DNA of 64,000 bases from Duganella sp. CF402 (GCF_900109645.1 NZ_FOBG01000001.1:806001-870000), one strand, 5' to 3'. Counted from the stretch's first letter, positions 46,594 to 57,976 are shown. Notes: generated by a model from the sequence alone, not told the origin. Numbers and translations are program-made.

Positions 46594-48336
46594 ATGTTCA
46601 AGAATCTGCTGATCAAATGGAAGCTGGCGACCCTGGTGGCCATCATGATGGTGGCCCTGGTAGTGGTGGGGGCGGCCGGATATCGCGGCATTGCAAAGGT
46701 GGGTGGCGCGGTCAATGAGATCGGGGTGGTGCGCTTGCCGTCGATTCAGGGCTTGCTGGTGATGAGCGAGGGGCAGACGGCAGTGTCGGCCGCCACCCTG
46801 TTTGCCGGCACTTATGACAACGATTTCCAGGCGCAGGACAAGTTCGCCGAGGCGGTCGAGTTGCGCAAGAAGGCTTGGGCCAATATCGACCGTGGCTGGA
46901 AGCGCTACGAGCCGCTGCCGCAAACGGCGGAAGAGGCGGTGATGTGGAAGCAGTTCACCGGCGAGTGGGCCGAGTGGAAGGCGGTCGACGAGAAGATCGG
47001 CAACATCATCGCGGCGCTGGCGGCCAACAAGGATGAGCAGAAACAGAAGGATTTGTTCGTCGATTTCTACAAGCTGTACAACCAGTCGCGGCCGCTGTTC
47101 CAGAAGGCCGAAACCAGCCTGATGAAGATCGAGAAACTGAATGAGCAGATTTCCGAGGACAGCGTGGAGGAAGGCCAGGCAGCGGTGACCAGCGCCGAAT
47201 GGGCGATGGTGCTGTCGGCGGTGATCGCGGCGCTGATCGCGATTGCCTGCGCTGGCTATATCACCGGCGCTATCACCACGCCGATCAATCAGGCCGTGAA
47301 GGTGGCGCAGACGGTGGCCTCGGGCGACCTGACCAGCCGCATCGAGGTGAACACCACCGAGGAAACCGGCCAGCTGCTGGGCGCGCTGAAGGATATGAAC
47401 GATAGCCTGATCAGCATCGTCGGCCAGGTGCGCAGCGGTACGGATACCATCGCCACGGCGTCGGCGCAAATCGCCAGCGGCAATCTCGATCTGTCCTCGC
47501 GCACCGAGGAGCAGGCCAGCTCGCTCGAAGAGACCGCGTCGTCGATGGAAGAGCTGACCAGCACGGTGCGCCAGAACGCCGACAACGCGCGTCAGGCCAA
47601 TACGCTGGCGGCCTCGGCTTCCGGTGTGGCACAGCGCGGCGGCGATGTGGTCTCGCGCGTGGTGGAGACGATGGATTCGATCAACGCTTCGTCGTCCAAG
47701 ATTGTCGACATTATCGCGGTGATTGATGGCATCGCCTTCCAGACCAATATCCTGGCGTTGAATGCTGCAGTGGAAGCGGCGCGCGCCGGTGAGCAGGGCC
47801 GTGGCTTTGCGGTGGTGGCGGGCGAGGTGCGCACGCTGGCCCAGCGTTCGGCGGCGGCGGCCAAGGAAATCAAGGAGTTGATCGGTGATTCGGTGGACAA
47901 GGTCGGCGCCGGCAGCAAGCTGGTGGAGGAGGCCGGCTCCACGATGGGCGAGATCGTCAGCAGCGTGGCGCGGGTGACCGACATCATGGGCGAGATCAGC
48001 ATGGCGACGCAGGAGCAAAGCACCGGCATCGACCAGATCAATATGGCGGTGGGGCAGATGGATACGGTGACGCAGCAGAATGCGGCGCTGGTGGAGGAAG
48101 CGGCGGCTGCGGCGGCCTCGCTGCAGGAGCAGGCGGCGCGGCTGGCGGAGGTAGTGAGCGTGTTCCGTATCGACCAGTCGTCGGTGCCGCGTCCGCAAGC
48201 GATGGCGGTGCGCAAGACCGCCGTGGCGCCAGCGGCCACGCCACGCCCGGCGTTGAAAACCCCAGCGCCGAAAGCGGCGCCGGCCAAGCCCAAGCAGGCG
48301 GCGACGGCCTCATCAGACGATTGGGAAGAGTTCTAA
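46594..48336 (+). CDS. Methyl-accepting chemotaxis protein with C-terminal tether
   Basis: A 580-residue chemoreceptor: helix 1 (about 12-30), four-helix-bundle sensor, helix 2 (about 205-228), HAMP and signalling hairpin ([20 protein letters not shown] tip). After a Pro/Ala-rich linker it ends in DDWEEF, which resembles the xWExF pentapeptide that docks CheR/CheB. The ATG at 46594 is chosen with CGGAG upstream; the GTG at 46579 in frame would add five residues. The other chemoreceptor here (32690) lacks such a tail. A terminator follows. Confidence 0.92.
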   Translation: MFKNLLIKWKLATLVAIMMVALVVVGAAGYRGIAKVGGAVNEIGVVRLPSIQGLLVMSEGQTAVSAATLFAGTYDNDFQAQDKFAEAVELRKKAWANIDRGWKRYEPLPQTAEEAVMWKQFTGEWAEWKAVDEKIGNIIAALAANKDEQKQKDLFVDFYKLYNQSRPLFQKAETSLMKIEKLNEQISEDSVEEGQAAVTSAEWAMVLSAVIAALIAIACAGYITGAITTPINQAVKVAQTVASGDLTSRIEVNTTEETGQLLGALKDMNDSLISIVGQVRSGTDTIATASAQIASGNLDLSSRTEEQASSLEETASSMEELTSTVRQNADNARQANTLAASASGVAQRGGDVVSRVVETMDSINASSSKIVDIIAVIDGIAFQTNILALNAAVEAARAGEQGRGFAVVAGEVRTLAQRSAAAAKEIKELIGDSVDKVGAGSKLVEEAGSTMGEIVSSVARVTDIMGEISMATQEQSTGIDQINMAVGQMDTVTQQNAALVEEAAAAAASLQEQAARLAEVVSVFRIDQSSVPRPQAMAVRKTAVAPAATPRPALKTPAPKAAPAKPKQAATASSDDWEEF

Positions 48337-48338
48337 AC

Positions 48339-48362
48339 AAAGCAGCCTCCGGGCTGCTTTTT
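48339..48362 (+). terminator. Rho-independent terminator after the chemoreceptor
   Basis: AAGCAGCC / GGCTGCTT forms an 8-bp stem (48340-48347 with 48352-48359) followed by T residues. Confidence 0.88.
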
Positions 48363-48431
48363 CATTTGAGGCAGATCAAACGCGGCATAGTGGTGAGTGG
48401 TAGTTTGGTAGCTCATCGAAGGAGAGCGATC

Positions 48432-48911
48432 ATGCCGGACACCAATGGAAACGAAAGCGTTGAAAAGGGCGGACGTACCATTTATGATGGACGTGTCGCC
48501 GCTCTCGAAACCCGTACTGCGGCAGTGGAGACTGATGTGGCCGTGATACAGGCGAGTTTTGCTACCAAGGACGATATTCTGCGGCTGCGTTCAGATTTGC
48601 TCGCTAGCGATGAGCGCATCTTGACCTTGCTGCATGAGCACAAGATGCAGATGCTGTCAGCAATGGCGCAGTTGCGTGAAGATTCTAGTATCGCCCAGTT
48701 CAAACTGCGGGAAGAATTTAGTGCGGCGTTGACCAAGCAGCGGGAAGAATTTAGTGCAGCGCTGGCCAAGCAGCGGGAAGATTTTCATGATGCTTTGGCC
48801 AAAACGCACCATGACTTCTATACCTTCCTCACGAATCAAGCCTGGAAGCTTTACGGCTTTGCATCGCTGGTGGTGGGCGGCGTGTACTTCATCGCGCGGT
48901 ATGTGCATTGA
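48432..48911 (+). CDS. Coiled-coil protein with C-terminal membrane anchor
   Basis: A 159-residue protein. After a polar N-terminus, residues about 25-130 are predicted coiled coil. They include three near-identical 11-residue repeats (LREEFSAALTK, QREEFSAALAK, QREDFHDALAK) and a fourth degenerate one. A single helix (YGFASLVVGGVYFIARYV) anchors the end. The layout resembles CCDC90-like or DUF1640-type proteins, but I cannot assign a family with certainty. Its GC content is lower than its neighbours. The ATG at 48432 follows AGGAGAG. It abuts the convergent foldase gene with no gap. Confidence 0.75.
   Translation: MPDTNGNESVEKGGRTIYDGRVAALETRTAAVETDVAVIQASFATKDDILRLRSDLLASDERILTLLHEHKMQMLSAMAQLREDSSIAQFKLREEFSAALTKQREEFSAALAKQREDFHDALAKTHHDFYTFLTNQAWKLYGFASLVVGGVYFIARYVH
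48705..48803 (+). repeat. 33-bp in-frame tandem repeat
   Basis: Three units (48705-48737, 48738-48770, 48771-48803) each encode 11 residues. The first two differ at only a few bases and the third is more diverged. The 11-residue (hendecad) period suits a coiled coil, and copy number may vary between strains. Confidence 0.9.
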
Positions 48912-50767
<1,856 letters not shown>

Positions 50768-50911
50768 TTATGATTGTCTGCAAAATGTAGCACCGGCGCG
50801 CTGGCCTTGCAGTCCGCACGCACGGCCCTGCGAGCCAATCTGCGGGCGTCATGAGCATGCACAGGCTCCTGCGCTATAATCATTTGAGAAAAAACCACAA
50901 CAGGGACAACC

Positions 50912-51592
50912 TTGCCGGCGCAATTCAACTTCCAACAATTCAAGGCCGTGACGCCGCTGGATGGCGTCAATATATGGGCCTATCTGCTCGACCGTTATGC
51001 CGACCGCATCACGGTGAAGCGCCGCAAGCCGGCGCTGGAGAACCTCGAGAAGATTTTCAACGCCACCTTCAAGCTGGCCAACGAGGTCGGCTTCCGCACC
51101 ATGAATCTGCGCGACCTGTGCGGCGAGACCGGGCTGTCGATGGGAGGCTTGTACGGCTACATCAGCAGCAAGGACCAGCTGGCCGAAATGATCGAGGACG
51201 TGGTGCGCCACGCGACGCACGAGGTGCCGAAGATGTACACCGACATCACCGATCCGCTGGACCGGCTGGAAGCGCTGATCCGCGCCTCGATCTACGTGTC
51301 GGAGATTTTGCAGCCGTGGTTTTATTTCGTGTTCATGGATTCGCGCGTGCTGCAGGCGGAACAGCGCAGTACGGCGAAGGAGTCTGAGATGCACGTGCAG
51401 GCGCTGTTTGCCGACGTGATTGCCCAGCTGCCTACACGGCCGCCGGGTAGTCCGGATTTGATAGCGGCCCACATCATGGCCATGTTCCAGGATTGGTACG
51501 TCAAGCGCTGGAAGTACCGCGCCGCCGATGTGAGCCCGGACCGATTCGCCGACAGCGCCGTGCGCATGATGCGCGGCTACCTGTCGGCTTAA
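50912..51592 (+). CDS. TetR/AcrR-family regulator
   Basis: A 226-residue regulator with an HTH at about residues 45-90 (IFNATFKLANEVGFRTMNLRDLCGE split, then GLSMGGLYGYISSKDQLAEM) and a variable C-terminal ligand domain. The first 40 residues precede the HTH and are longer than usual. The start is a TTG with AGGGA upstream. Divergent from the lipase-foldase genes, it may control them, but no operator is obvious. Confidence 0.85.
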   Translation: MPAQFNFQQFKAVTPLDGVNIWAYLLDRYADRITVKRRKPALENLEKIFNATFKLANEVGFRTMNLRDLCGETGLSMGGLYGYISSKDQLAEMIEDVVRHATHEVPKMYTDITDPLDRLEALIRASIYVSEILQPWFYFVFMDSRVLQAEQRSTAKESEMHVQALFADVIAQLPTRPPGSPDLIAAHIMAMFQDWYVKRWKYRAADVSPDRFADSAVRMMRGYLSA

Positions 51593-51599
51593 GTCAGGA

Positions 51600-53999
51600 T
51601 CAGCGCACCGGCCCGGTCGGCACTGGTTTGATGTTTTCCGCGTTCGGTGCGGCTGGTGCAGGCGGTGCCGCTGGCGCGGGAGCCGCAGCGCCACCCGGCG
51701 CCGGCTCCACATTCTCGGCGCCAGCCGGCTCCTCATCCATGTCCAGCGAGTGGCGCGCGGCGTCGCCGGTGAATTCGTCGTACAGCCACTCACCATTCAC
51801 CTGCGTCAGGCCGACAGGCGCCGGACGCTCTTGCGGCGGACGGCTCTGCATCGCCACGCGCATGTAATCGATCCAGATCGGCAGCGCCACCGTGGCGCCG
51901 AACTCCTTGCCGCCCAGCGACTTGGAATCGTCATAGCCCATCCACGACACCGCCACGATGCCGCCGCCATAGCCGGCGAACCAGCCGTCGACCGCATCGC
52001 TCGAGGTGCCGGTCTTGCCGGCCAGGTCAGGGCGGCCGAGGCGCGCCACCGCGCCGCCGGTGCCGCTACGCGTCACTTCGCGCATCATGGTATCCATCAC
52101 GAACACATTGCGCGGGTCGAGCACGCGGGCTTCGTCCGGCAGCGTGGTGCGCGGCTTGGCTTCCTGGATCACCTTGCCGTCGCCATCGACGATCTTGGCG
52201 ATCAAATAAGGCTCCACCGAATAGCCGCCGTTCGCGAACACCGCGTAAGCGCCGGCCAGCTGCGCCGGCGTCACCGAACCGGTGCCCAGTGCCAGCGTCA
52301 GATTCTTCGGATGCTTGGCCAGATCGAAGCCGAACTTGCCGAGGTAGCTGTGCGCATAAGGCACAGTGATGGAGCGCAGGATGCGCACCGACACCACGTT
52401 CTTCGATTCCGACAACGCGGTGCGCATCGAAATCGGACCGTCGTACTTGCCGTCGTCATTGCGCGGCGACCAGGCTTCATTGCCGGTTTCGGCGCCGGTC
52501 AGGTTGAGCGGCACGTCATTGATGATGGTGGCCGGCGAGAAGCCGCGTTCCAGCGCCGCCGAATACACGAACGGCTTGATCGAGGAACCCGGCTGGCGCC
52601 AAGCCTGCGTGGCGTGGTTGAACTTCTGCAGGCGATAATCGAAGCCGCCGACCATCGCGTGATAACCGCCGTTGACCGAATCGATCGACACAAACGCCGC
52701 AGATACCAGCGGCACCTGCGTGACGATCCAGCCGTTCTTATCGTTTTGCATGATGCGGATAACTGCGCCCGGACGCAGGCGCACGGTATCCTTGGCTTTC
52801 TCGGTCAGCGCGTTGGCCACGAGGCGCAGGCCGTCACCGGTGATCGTGATTTCTTCGCCCGATGGATTCTGCACCTTGAGCGCTTTCGGGCTGGCGTCCA
52901 GCACCACGGCCGGAATCAGGCCGTCGCTGCTCGGACGTTTTTGCAGTGCGTCCTCGATGGCGTCGTCGCGTTCATCTTCGTTGGATGGCAGCGTGATGAA
53001 GGCTTCCGGGCCGCGATAGCCGTGGCGCTGGTCGTAGTTCAGCACATTGCGGCGCATCGATTCGTAGGCGGCTTTCTGGTCGGCCTTCAGAATCGTGGTG
53101 TAGACGCTGATGCCCTTGGTGTACGAATCTTCCTTGAACTGTGCGTACACCACCTGACGCGCCAGCTCGGCCACGTATTCAGCGTGGACGTCGAAGTCCT
53201 GGCCCTTGCGGCTGATGTGCAGGGTTTCTTTGGCAGCCTTCTTGTACTGATCCTCGGTGATGAAATCGGCATCGCGCATGGCACGCAGCACCAGTTGCTG
53301 GCGTTGTTTGGCGCGCTTCGGATTGACGGCCGGATTGTGGCGCGCAGGATTCTGCGGCAGGCCGGCCAGCATCGCCATCTCGGCGATCGACAGCTCTTTC
53401 AGCGACTTGCCGAAGTAGGTCTGGGCAGCGGCGCCGAAGCCGAACGAGCGCTGGCCGAGATAGATCTGGTTCATGTACAGCTCAAGGATCTGATCCTTGC
53501 TGAGCGTAGCCTCGATTTTCAGGGCCAGCATCACTTCATTCAGCTTACGGCCGTAGAATTTGTCGCGCGTCAGGAAGAAGTTACGCGCCACCTGCATGGT
53601 GATGGTCGAACCGCCCTGGCGCATGGCGCCGCCGAGATTGGCCTTGGCCGCACCCAGCGCGCGCAGCCAGTCGATACCGTTATGTTCGTAGAAGCGCTTG
53701 TCCTCGATCGCCAGCACCGATTTTTTCATCAGCTCCGGGATATCCTTGACCGGCACGAAATCGCGGTGCTCCTCGCCGAATTCGCCGATCAGGGCGTTGT
53801 CGGCGGTGTAGATGCGCAACGGGATCTTTGGGCGGTAATCGGTAATGGTCTCCAGCGACGGCAGGTTGGGCGCCACATACAGCAGCAGGTAGGCGAGCAG
53901 CAGGCCGCCGGCGACCAGCGCGGCAAGACCGGCGGCAATGGCGGCACGTATCATATTGCGGCGATTGATCCAGGCGGGTAGGGAGTTCGAGGTTGTCAA
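51600..53999 (-). CDS. mrcA: Penicillin-binding protein 1A
   Basis: A 799-residue bifunctional PBP. A membrane anchor (about 17-42) leads to the glycosyltransferase domain (IEDKRFYEHNGIDW, RQGGSTITMQVARN, YLGQRSFGFGAAA), an OB-like insert, and the transpeptidase with nucleophile Ser in GSSIKPF, SESKN and KTGTSSD. It polymerises and crosslinks peptidoglycan. The C-terminal 60 residues are Pro/Ala-rich. The start is a TTG; an ATG at 53954 is possible but has no ribosome site. Confidence 0.94.
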   Translation of the reverse strand: MTTSNSLPAWINRRNMIRAAIAAGLAALVAGGLLLAYLLLYVAPNLPSLETITDYRPKIPLRIYTADNALIGEFGEEHRDFVPVKDIPELMKKSVLAIEDKRFYEHNGIDWLRALGAAKANLGGAMRQGGSTITMQVARNFFLTRDKFYGRKLNEVMLALKIEATLSKDQILELYMNQIYLGQRSFGFGAAAQTYFGKSLKELSIAEMAMLAGLPQNPARHNPAVNPKRAKQRQQLVLRAMRDADFITEDQYKKAAKETLHISRKGQDFDVHAEYVAELARQVVYAQFKEDSYTKGISVYTTILKADQKAAYESMRRNVLNYDQRHGYRGPEAFITLPSNEDERDDAIEDALQKRPSSDGLIPAVVLDASPKALKVQNPSGEEITITGDGLRLVANALTEKAKDTVRLRPGAVIRIMQNDKNGWIVTQVPLVSAAFVSIDSVNGGYHAMVGGFDYRLQKFNHATQAWRQPGSSIKPFVYSAALERGFSPATIINDVPLNLTGAETGNEAWSPRNDDGKYDGPISMRTALSESKNVVSVRILRSITVPYAHSYLGKFGFDLAKHPKNLTLALGTGSVTPAQLAGAYAVFANGGYSVEPYLIAKIVDGDGKVIQEAKPRTTLPDEARVLDPRNVFVMDTMMREVTRSGTGGAVARLGRPDLAGKTGTSSDAVDGWFAGYGGGIVAVSWMGYDDSKSLGGKEFGATVALPIWIDYMRVAMQSRPPQERPAPVGLTQVNGEWLYDEFTGDAARHSLDMDEEPAGAENVEPAPGGAAAPAPAAPPAPAAPNAENIKPVPTGPVR

Positions 54000-54104
54000 A
54001 ACATCATCTCTTGGTTGCAGAAGTATTCGCGATTATAGATCAAGCCTATTGTTACTTGACGTCACTTGTCGTAACGTACAGGTATACAGCTCCAAAGGGA
54101 CCAT

Positions 54105-55637
54105 ATGGCGGAACCGCAGCACATACTCGATTGCGATGTCCTGATCATCGGCGGCGGCATCAACGGCGCCGGGATCGCCCGTGATGCGGCGGGACGCGGG
54201 CTATCGGTGGTGCTGTGCGAGAAGGACGACCTGGCCTCGCATACTTCGTCCGCCTCCACCAAGCTGATTCACGGCGGGCTGCGTTATCTCGAATACTACG
54301 AGTTTAACCTGGTGCGCAAGGCGCTGATCGAGCGCGAAGTGCTGCTGCGCGCCGCGCCGCACATCATGTGGCCGCTGCGTTTCGTGATGCCGCATGCGCA
54401 GGGGCAGCGACCGGCGTGGATGATCCGCGCCGGGCTATTTTTGTACGACATGCTGGCGCGGCGCGAACTGCTGCCGGCATCGGCCGGCATCAACCTGCGC
54501 AGCCACGTGGCGGGCAAGCCCTTGAAGTCCGAGTTCACGCGCGGCTTCATTTACTCGGATGGCTGGGTCGACGATGCGCGGCTGGTGGTGCTGAACGCCA
54601 TCGACGCCTGCGAGAAGGGCGCCACCATCCTCACGCAAGCGGTATGTCAGAAACTGGAACGCAAGACCGCCGACTGGGAAGCCACGCTGTTCAAGCCGAG
54701 CTGCGGCGAGATCCGCGTCAACGCGCGCTACGTGGTGAATGCGGCCGGGCCGTGGACCGCTGGATTGCTGCAATCGGCGCTGCCGAAGCAGGAGAGCGGC
54801 CACCTGCGGCTGATCAAGGGCAGTCACATCGTGGTCAAGCGCATCTTCGAGCATGACAACGCCTACATCTTCCAGCATCCAGACGGGCGCATCGTGTTTG
54901 CGATTCCGTACGAACGCGACTTCACGCTGATCGGCACCACCGACCTCGATTATCAGGGCGACGCCAACTCCGTCGCCATCAGCCAAGACGAGATCAGCTA
55001 CCTGTGTGGGCTGGCAAGCCAATACTTCACCCAGCCGATCACGCCGGCCGACGTGGTGTGGACCTATTCCGGCGTCCGTCCGCTGGTGGAGGACGGCGCC
55101 GACGCCAAAGCCGTCACGCGCGACTACCGCTTGGAAGTGGATGACGACGGCCCGCCGATCCTGAGCGTCTTTGGCGGCAAAATCACCACCTTCCGCAAGC
55201 TGGCGGAAGAAGCTGTCGACCAGATCGCCAAAGCACTGGACAACCGCCACGGCAGCTGGACCCACAACGCCTGCCTGCCAGGCGGCGACCTGTTCGGCGC
55301 CGAGCCGCACAACCGCTCCGTGCTGGAATTCAGTAAATGGCAGGAAGCGCAACTCGCCCGCTACAGCGGCCTGCCATCGACGCTGGTAACCCGCTACTGC
55401 CGCACCTACGGCACCCGCATCCACACCCTGCTGGCCGACCGCACCGATGTCGCCTCGCTGGGCGACGAAATCGCCCCCGGCCTGTACGCCACCGAAGTCG
55501 AATACCTGCGCCGCTACGAATGGGCCCGCACCGCCCAAGACATCCTCTGGCGCCGCACCAAGCTCGGCCTGCACCTGCCGGCCGATGCCGCCGCCCACCT
55601 CCAAACCTGGCTCACCGCCCATCCACTGGCTCGATAG
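54105..55637 (+). CDS. glpD: Aerobic glycerol-3-phosphate dehydrogenase GlpD
   Basis: A 510-residue FAD enzyme with LIIGGGINGAGIARDAAGRG, STKLIHGGLRYLE and FSKWQEAQL-type C-terminal cap. It oxidises glycerol 3-phosphate to dihydroxyacetone phosphate at the inner membrane and passes electrons to quinone. No glpK, glpF or glpR lies nearby. It is divergent from the PBP1A gene. Confidence 0.94.
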   Translation: MAEPQHILDCDVLIIGGGINGAGIARDAAGRGLSVVLCEKDDLASHTSSASTKLIHGGLRYLEYYEFNLVRKALIEREVLLRAAPHIMWPLRFVMPHAQGQRPAWMIRAGLFLYDMLARRELLPASAGINLRSHVAGKPLKSEFTRGFIYSDGWVDDARLVVLNAIDACEKGATILTQAVCQKLERKTADWEATLFKPSCGEIRVNARYVVNAAGPWTAGLLQSALPKQESGHLRLIKGSHIVVKRIFEHDNAYIFQHPDGRIVFAIPYERDFTLIGTTDLDYQGDANSVAISQDEISYLCGLASQYFTQPITPADVVWTYSGVRPLVEDGADAKAVTRDYRLEVDDDGPPILSVFGGKITTFRKLAEEAVDQIAKALDNRHGSWTHNACLPGGDLFGAEPHNRSVLEFSKWQEAQLARYSGLPSTLVTRYCRTYGTRIHTLLADRTDVASLGDEIAPGLYATEVEYLRRYEWARTAQDILWRRTKLGLHLPADAAAHLQTWLTAHPLAR

Positions 55638-55704
55638 CACGAAGCCAGTGAGATTTCACGCATTTTGCAGACGAGCAATTCCCATATAGGACCACACTCA
55701 CAGA

Positions 55705-56478
55705 ATGTTCAATTGGCTTAAGTCACTTGTAGCGCCGTCTCCTTCCGCTGGCGTCTCCGTCCAAGTCGAAGCCCTCCTGACCGTTGAGGATATTTTTACT
55801 CAGGCGTTGCAAGCTGAGGGATATGCTTGGCGATTGGAGAACGGTGAGATCTCTCTTTCTCAAGGATTTATTGCGTCGGTGGAGTATCTCGAGTCGCAGC
55901 CAATAGGGGAAAATGCGATACGCACCAGTTCAAAAATAGTGTGTAAGCATGCGGTTCATTTTCCCGAGGGGATATTTGAGTTCCAACACGCTTCCGGTGC
56001 ATCGGAACAGGAGTCGCTGCTGAACGGGTTTCGATCTTGGGCGCAGACTGATCTTGCCACCCTCATCGATGCGGTCTCCGATACGAGCGAAACCTGTTTG
56101 GTGATGGAGATGTCGTGGCCGGCGATAGATGCACAAGCGGAGCTGAAGCGAAAAATCTTTATGGGGCCGTATATTCACAGCGCTGCGGAATCCATTGTGA
56201 ACGTCGATGGTTGTGAGGGCGAGTGCCATGACTTTTGTCCCTGCTGCCTGTTCACTAAGTCTTTGGATGCGTTCACGGAGCAGCTAAACTCGCGTGAATT
56301 CGTTGGTGTGCGCCTCTACGCCTCTCGTTATGCGGATGGCACGGTCGTGGCAGACTGCCGGATCAATGGTGATGAGTATCCCTTGGGCGTAGAGCATCTT
56401 AAAAAATACGCCGAGACCTGGCCGCATCGAGGGTTGGAATTCCGAAAGCAGTATGTCGCTATTCGTACAATAGATTGA
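55705..56478 (+). CDS. DUF6348 family protein
   Basis: A 257-residue cytoplasmic protein resembling DUF6348 proteins. It has a Cys-rich patch (CEGECHDFCPCC) that could bind metal. No signal peptide or membrane segment is seen. Its codon use is more AT-rich than that of most neighbours, suggesting transfer. Function unknown. Confidence 0.75.
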   Translation: MFNWLKSLVAPSPSAGVSVQVEALLTVEDIFTQALQAEGYAWRLENGEISLSQGFIASVEYLESQPIGENAIRTSSKIVCKHAVHFPEGIFEFQHASGASEQESLLNGFRSWAQTDLATLIDAVSDTSETCLVMEMSWPAIDAQAELKRKIFMGPYIHSAAESIVNVDGCEGECHDFCPCCLFTKSLDAFTEQLNSREFVGVRLYASRYADGTVVADCRINGDEYPLGVEHLKKYAETWPHRGLEFRKQYVAIRTID

Positions 56479-56503
56479 GCCCTGCTTCATTTGGAGAAAA
56501 CAT

Positions 56504-57391
56504 ATGGCCTTGGTCGCCAAAGTATTGCTAGCCCTAGCCGCCGTGACCGGCTGCGCGCAGGCACACGACGCTCCCGTGAACTGCGACAGTTGCGCGGAAT
56601 GGAACCAGCCGGTCAAGCCGTTTAACGTGTACGGTAATACCTGGTACGTGGGCGTCGATGGCCTGTCGTCAGTCCTTGTGACGGGGCCGCAGGGCCACAT
56701 CCTGCTGGATGGCGGGCTGCCGCAATCGGCGCCGCTCATCGAGGCCAACATCAAGGCGCTTGGATTTCGGATGCAGGACGTGAAGCTGATCGTCAACTCG
56801 CACGCGCATTGGGATCACGCGGGCGGCATCGCGGCGCTGCAGCGTGCCAGCGGCGCCATCGTGGGGGCCAGCCAGTCAGGCGCGCTGGTACTCCAAAGCG
56901 GCACCAACGGCGTGGACGATCCGCAGTATGAGGCTAATCCGGTGGTACACGTCGCCAAAGTGGCGAAGGTCAAAGTGGTGCAGGAGGGAGAGGTACTGAA
57001 GGTCGGCAGCATTGGCGTCACCGCGCACATGACGCCAGGCCATACGCCAGGCAGCACCACCTGGACCTGGACTTCCTGCGAAGGCCACCGTTGCCTGGAT
57101 GTGGTGTACGCCGATAGTCTTAATCCGTACGCCAGCGGTAAATTCAGCTTCACCGGCAAAGGCAAGACGCCTGACATCTCGGCATCGTTCGCGGCCAGCA
57201 TCGCCAAGGTCGCGGCGCTGAAATGCGACATCATTCTCTCCGTGCACCCGGATGCTACCGGCATGATGGAAAAGGCGGCAGCGCGCACACCGGACAGCAA
57301 TCCGTTCATCGGCGCTGATGGCTGCCGCGAGTATGCCGCCATTGCCGGCCAGCGCTTGACCAAGCGCATTGCCCAGGAACGAGGCGAGTAG
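56504..57391 (+). CDS. Subclass B3 metallo-beta-lactamase
   Basis: A 295-residue secreted enzyme with a signal peptide of about 20 residues. Zinc ligands follow the B3 pattern: His100, His102, Asp104 and His105 (SHAHWDH), His180 (PGHTPGSTTW) and His248 (SVHPD). There is no Cys ligand of the B1/B2 type. DGGLPQSAPLIEANI before the ligands is characteristic of B3 enzymes, known in related environmental bacteria (THIN-B of Janthinobacterium). It should hydrolyse beta-lactams in the periplasm. GGAG precedes the ATG. No adjacent regulator, integron or IS is seen, so it looks chromosomal and resident. Confidence 0.92.
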   Translation: MALVAKVLLALAAVTGCAQAHDAPVNCDSCAEWNQPVKPFNVYGNTWYVGVDGLSSVLVTGPQGHILLDGGLPQSAPLIEANIKALGFRMQDVKLIVNSHAHWDHAGGIAALQRASGAIVGASQSGALVLQSGTNGVDDPQYEANPVVHVAKVAKVKVVQEGEVLKVGSIGVTAHMTPGHTPGSTTWTWTSCEGHRCLDVVYADSLNPYASGKFSFTGKGKTPDISASFAASIAKVAALKCDIILSVHPDATGMMEKAAARTPDSNPFIGADGCREYAAIAGQRLTKRIAQERGE

Positions 57392-57460
57392 ACGGATCTG
57401 CACTTGTTTTTTTGAAAACTGGCACGAGATGAGGGCCTCTCCATTCATAGAAAGGTCCTC

Positions 57461-57976
57461 ATGCGTTGTTTCGTTCTGGCTCTCCTGGCCACCTCGCTGT
57501 TTTTAAGTAGCGCAGTTGATGCTGCTCCGGCTTACATCGGCAAGCATATCTCCACGCCCGAAGACACGCGGGCAATCAACAAGGTCGTTGAGGATTTCCA
57601 GACTGCGATCAAGACCAAGGATCGGAAGCTGCTCTCGACGCTTGTTCTGAATTCCAACATCCTGTTTGACTCGCCCATGAATCCGGAGGATATCGCCTTC
57701 GTGCGTAATGTGCATGACACTACGTTCGACGGCCTGCGTGCTGGCGGCTATAACGAATTTGCGCGCGTGATCGGTATGTCCAAGGAAGCGCTCGAGGAGA
57801 AGTTTTACAACGTGAAGATTACCCAGGACGGCAACGTGGCGTGGGTAATGTTCGACTATGAATTCATCCGCGATGGGAAGACGCAGAATTATGGGATTGA
57901 GACCTGGCAGATGATGAAAGTCGCCGACGACAGCTGGAAGATCGCCAGCGTCATGTGGACGATGAATCGTCCATAG
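57461..57976 (+). CDS. Secreted NTF2-like (SnoaL-type) protein
   Basis: A 171-residue protein with a signal peptide (ending SAVDAAPA, about 23 residues) and an NTF2-like fold (KVVEDFQTAIKTKDRKLLSTL; GNVAWVMFDYEFIRDGKTQNYGIETWQMMK). These pocket domains act as enzymes or ligand binders. GAAAGG precedes the ATG. Its role near the beta-lactamase gene is unknown. Confidence 0.8.
   Translation: MRCFVLALLATSLFLSSAVDAAPAYIGKHISTPEDTRAINKVVEDFQTAIKTKDRKLLSTLVLNSNILFDSPMNPEDIAFVRNVHDTTFDGLRAGGYNEFARVIGMSKEALEEKFYNVKITQDGNVAWVMFDYEFIRDGKTQNYGIETWQMMKVADDSWKIASVMWTMNRP

Noticed and set aside
51750..53981. Long plus-strand frame opposite the PBP1A gene
   Set aside because: Shadow of the penicillin-binding protein gene with no domain.
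54056..54088. TTGACG ... TATACA as a glpD promoter
   Set aside because: The spacer is 21 bp, too long for a standard sigma-70 promoter; left uncalled.
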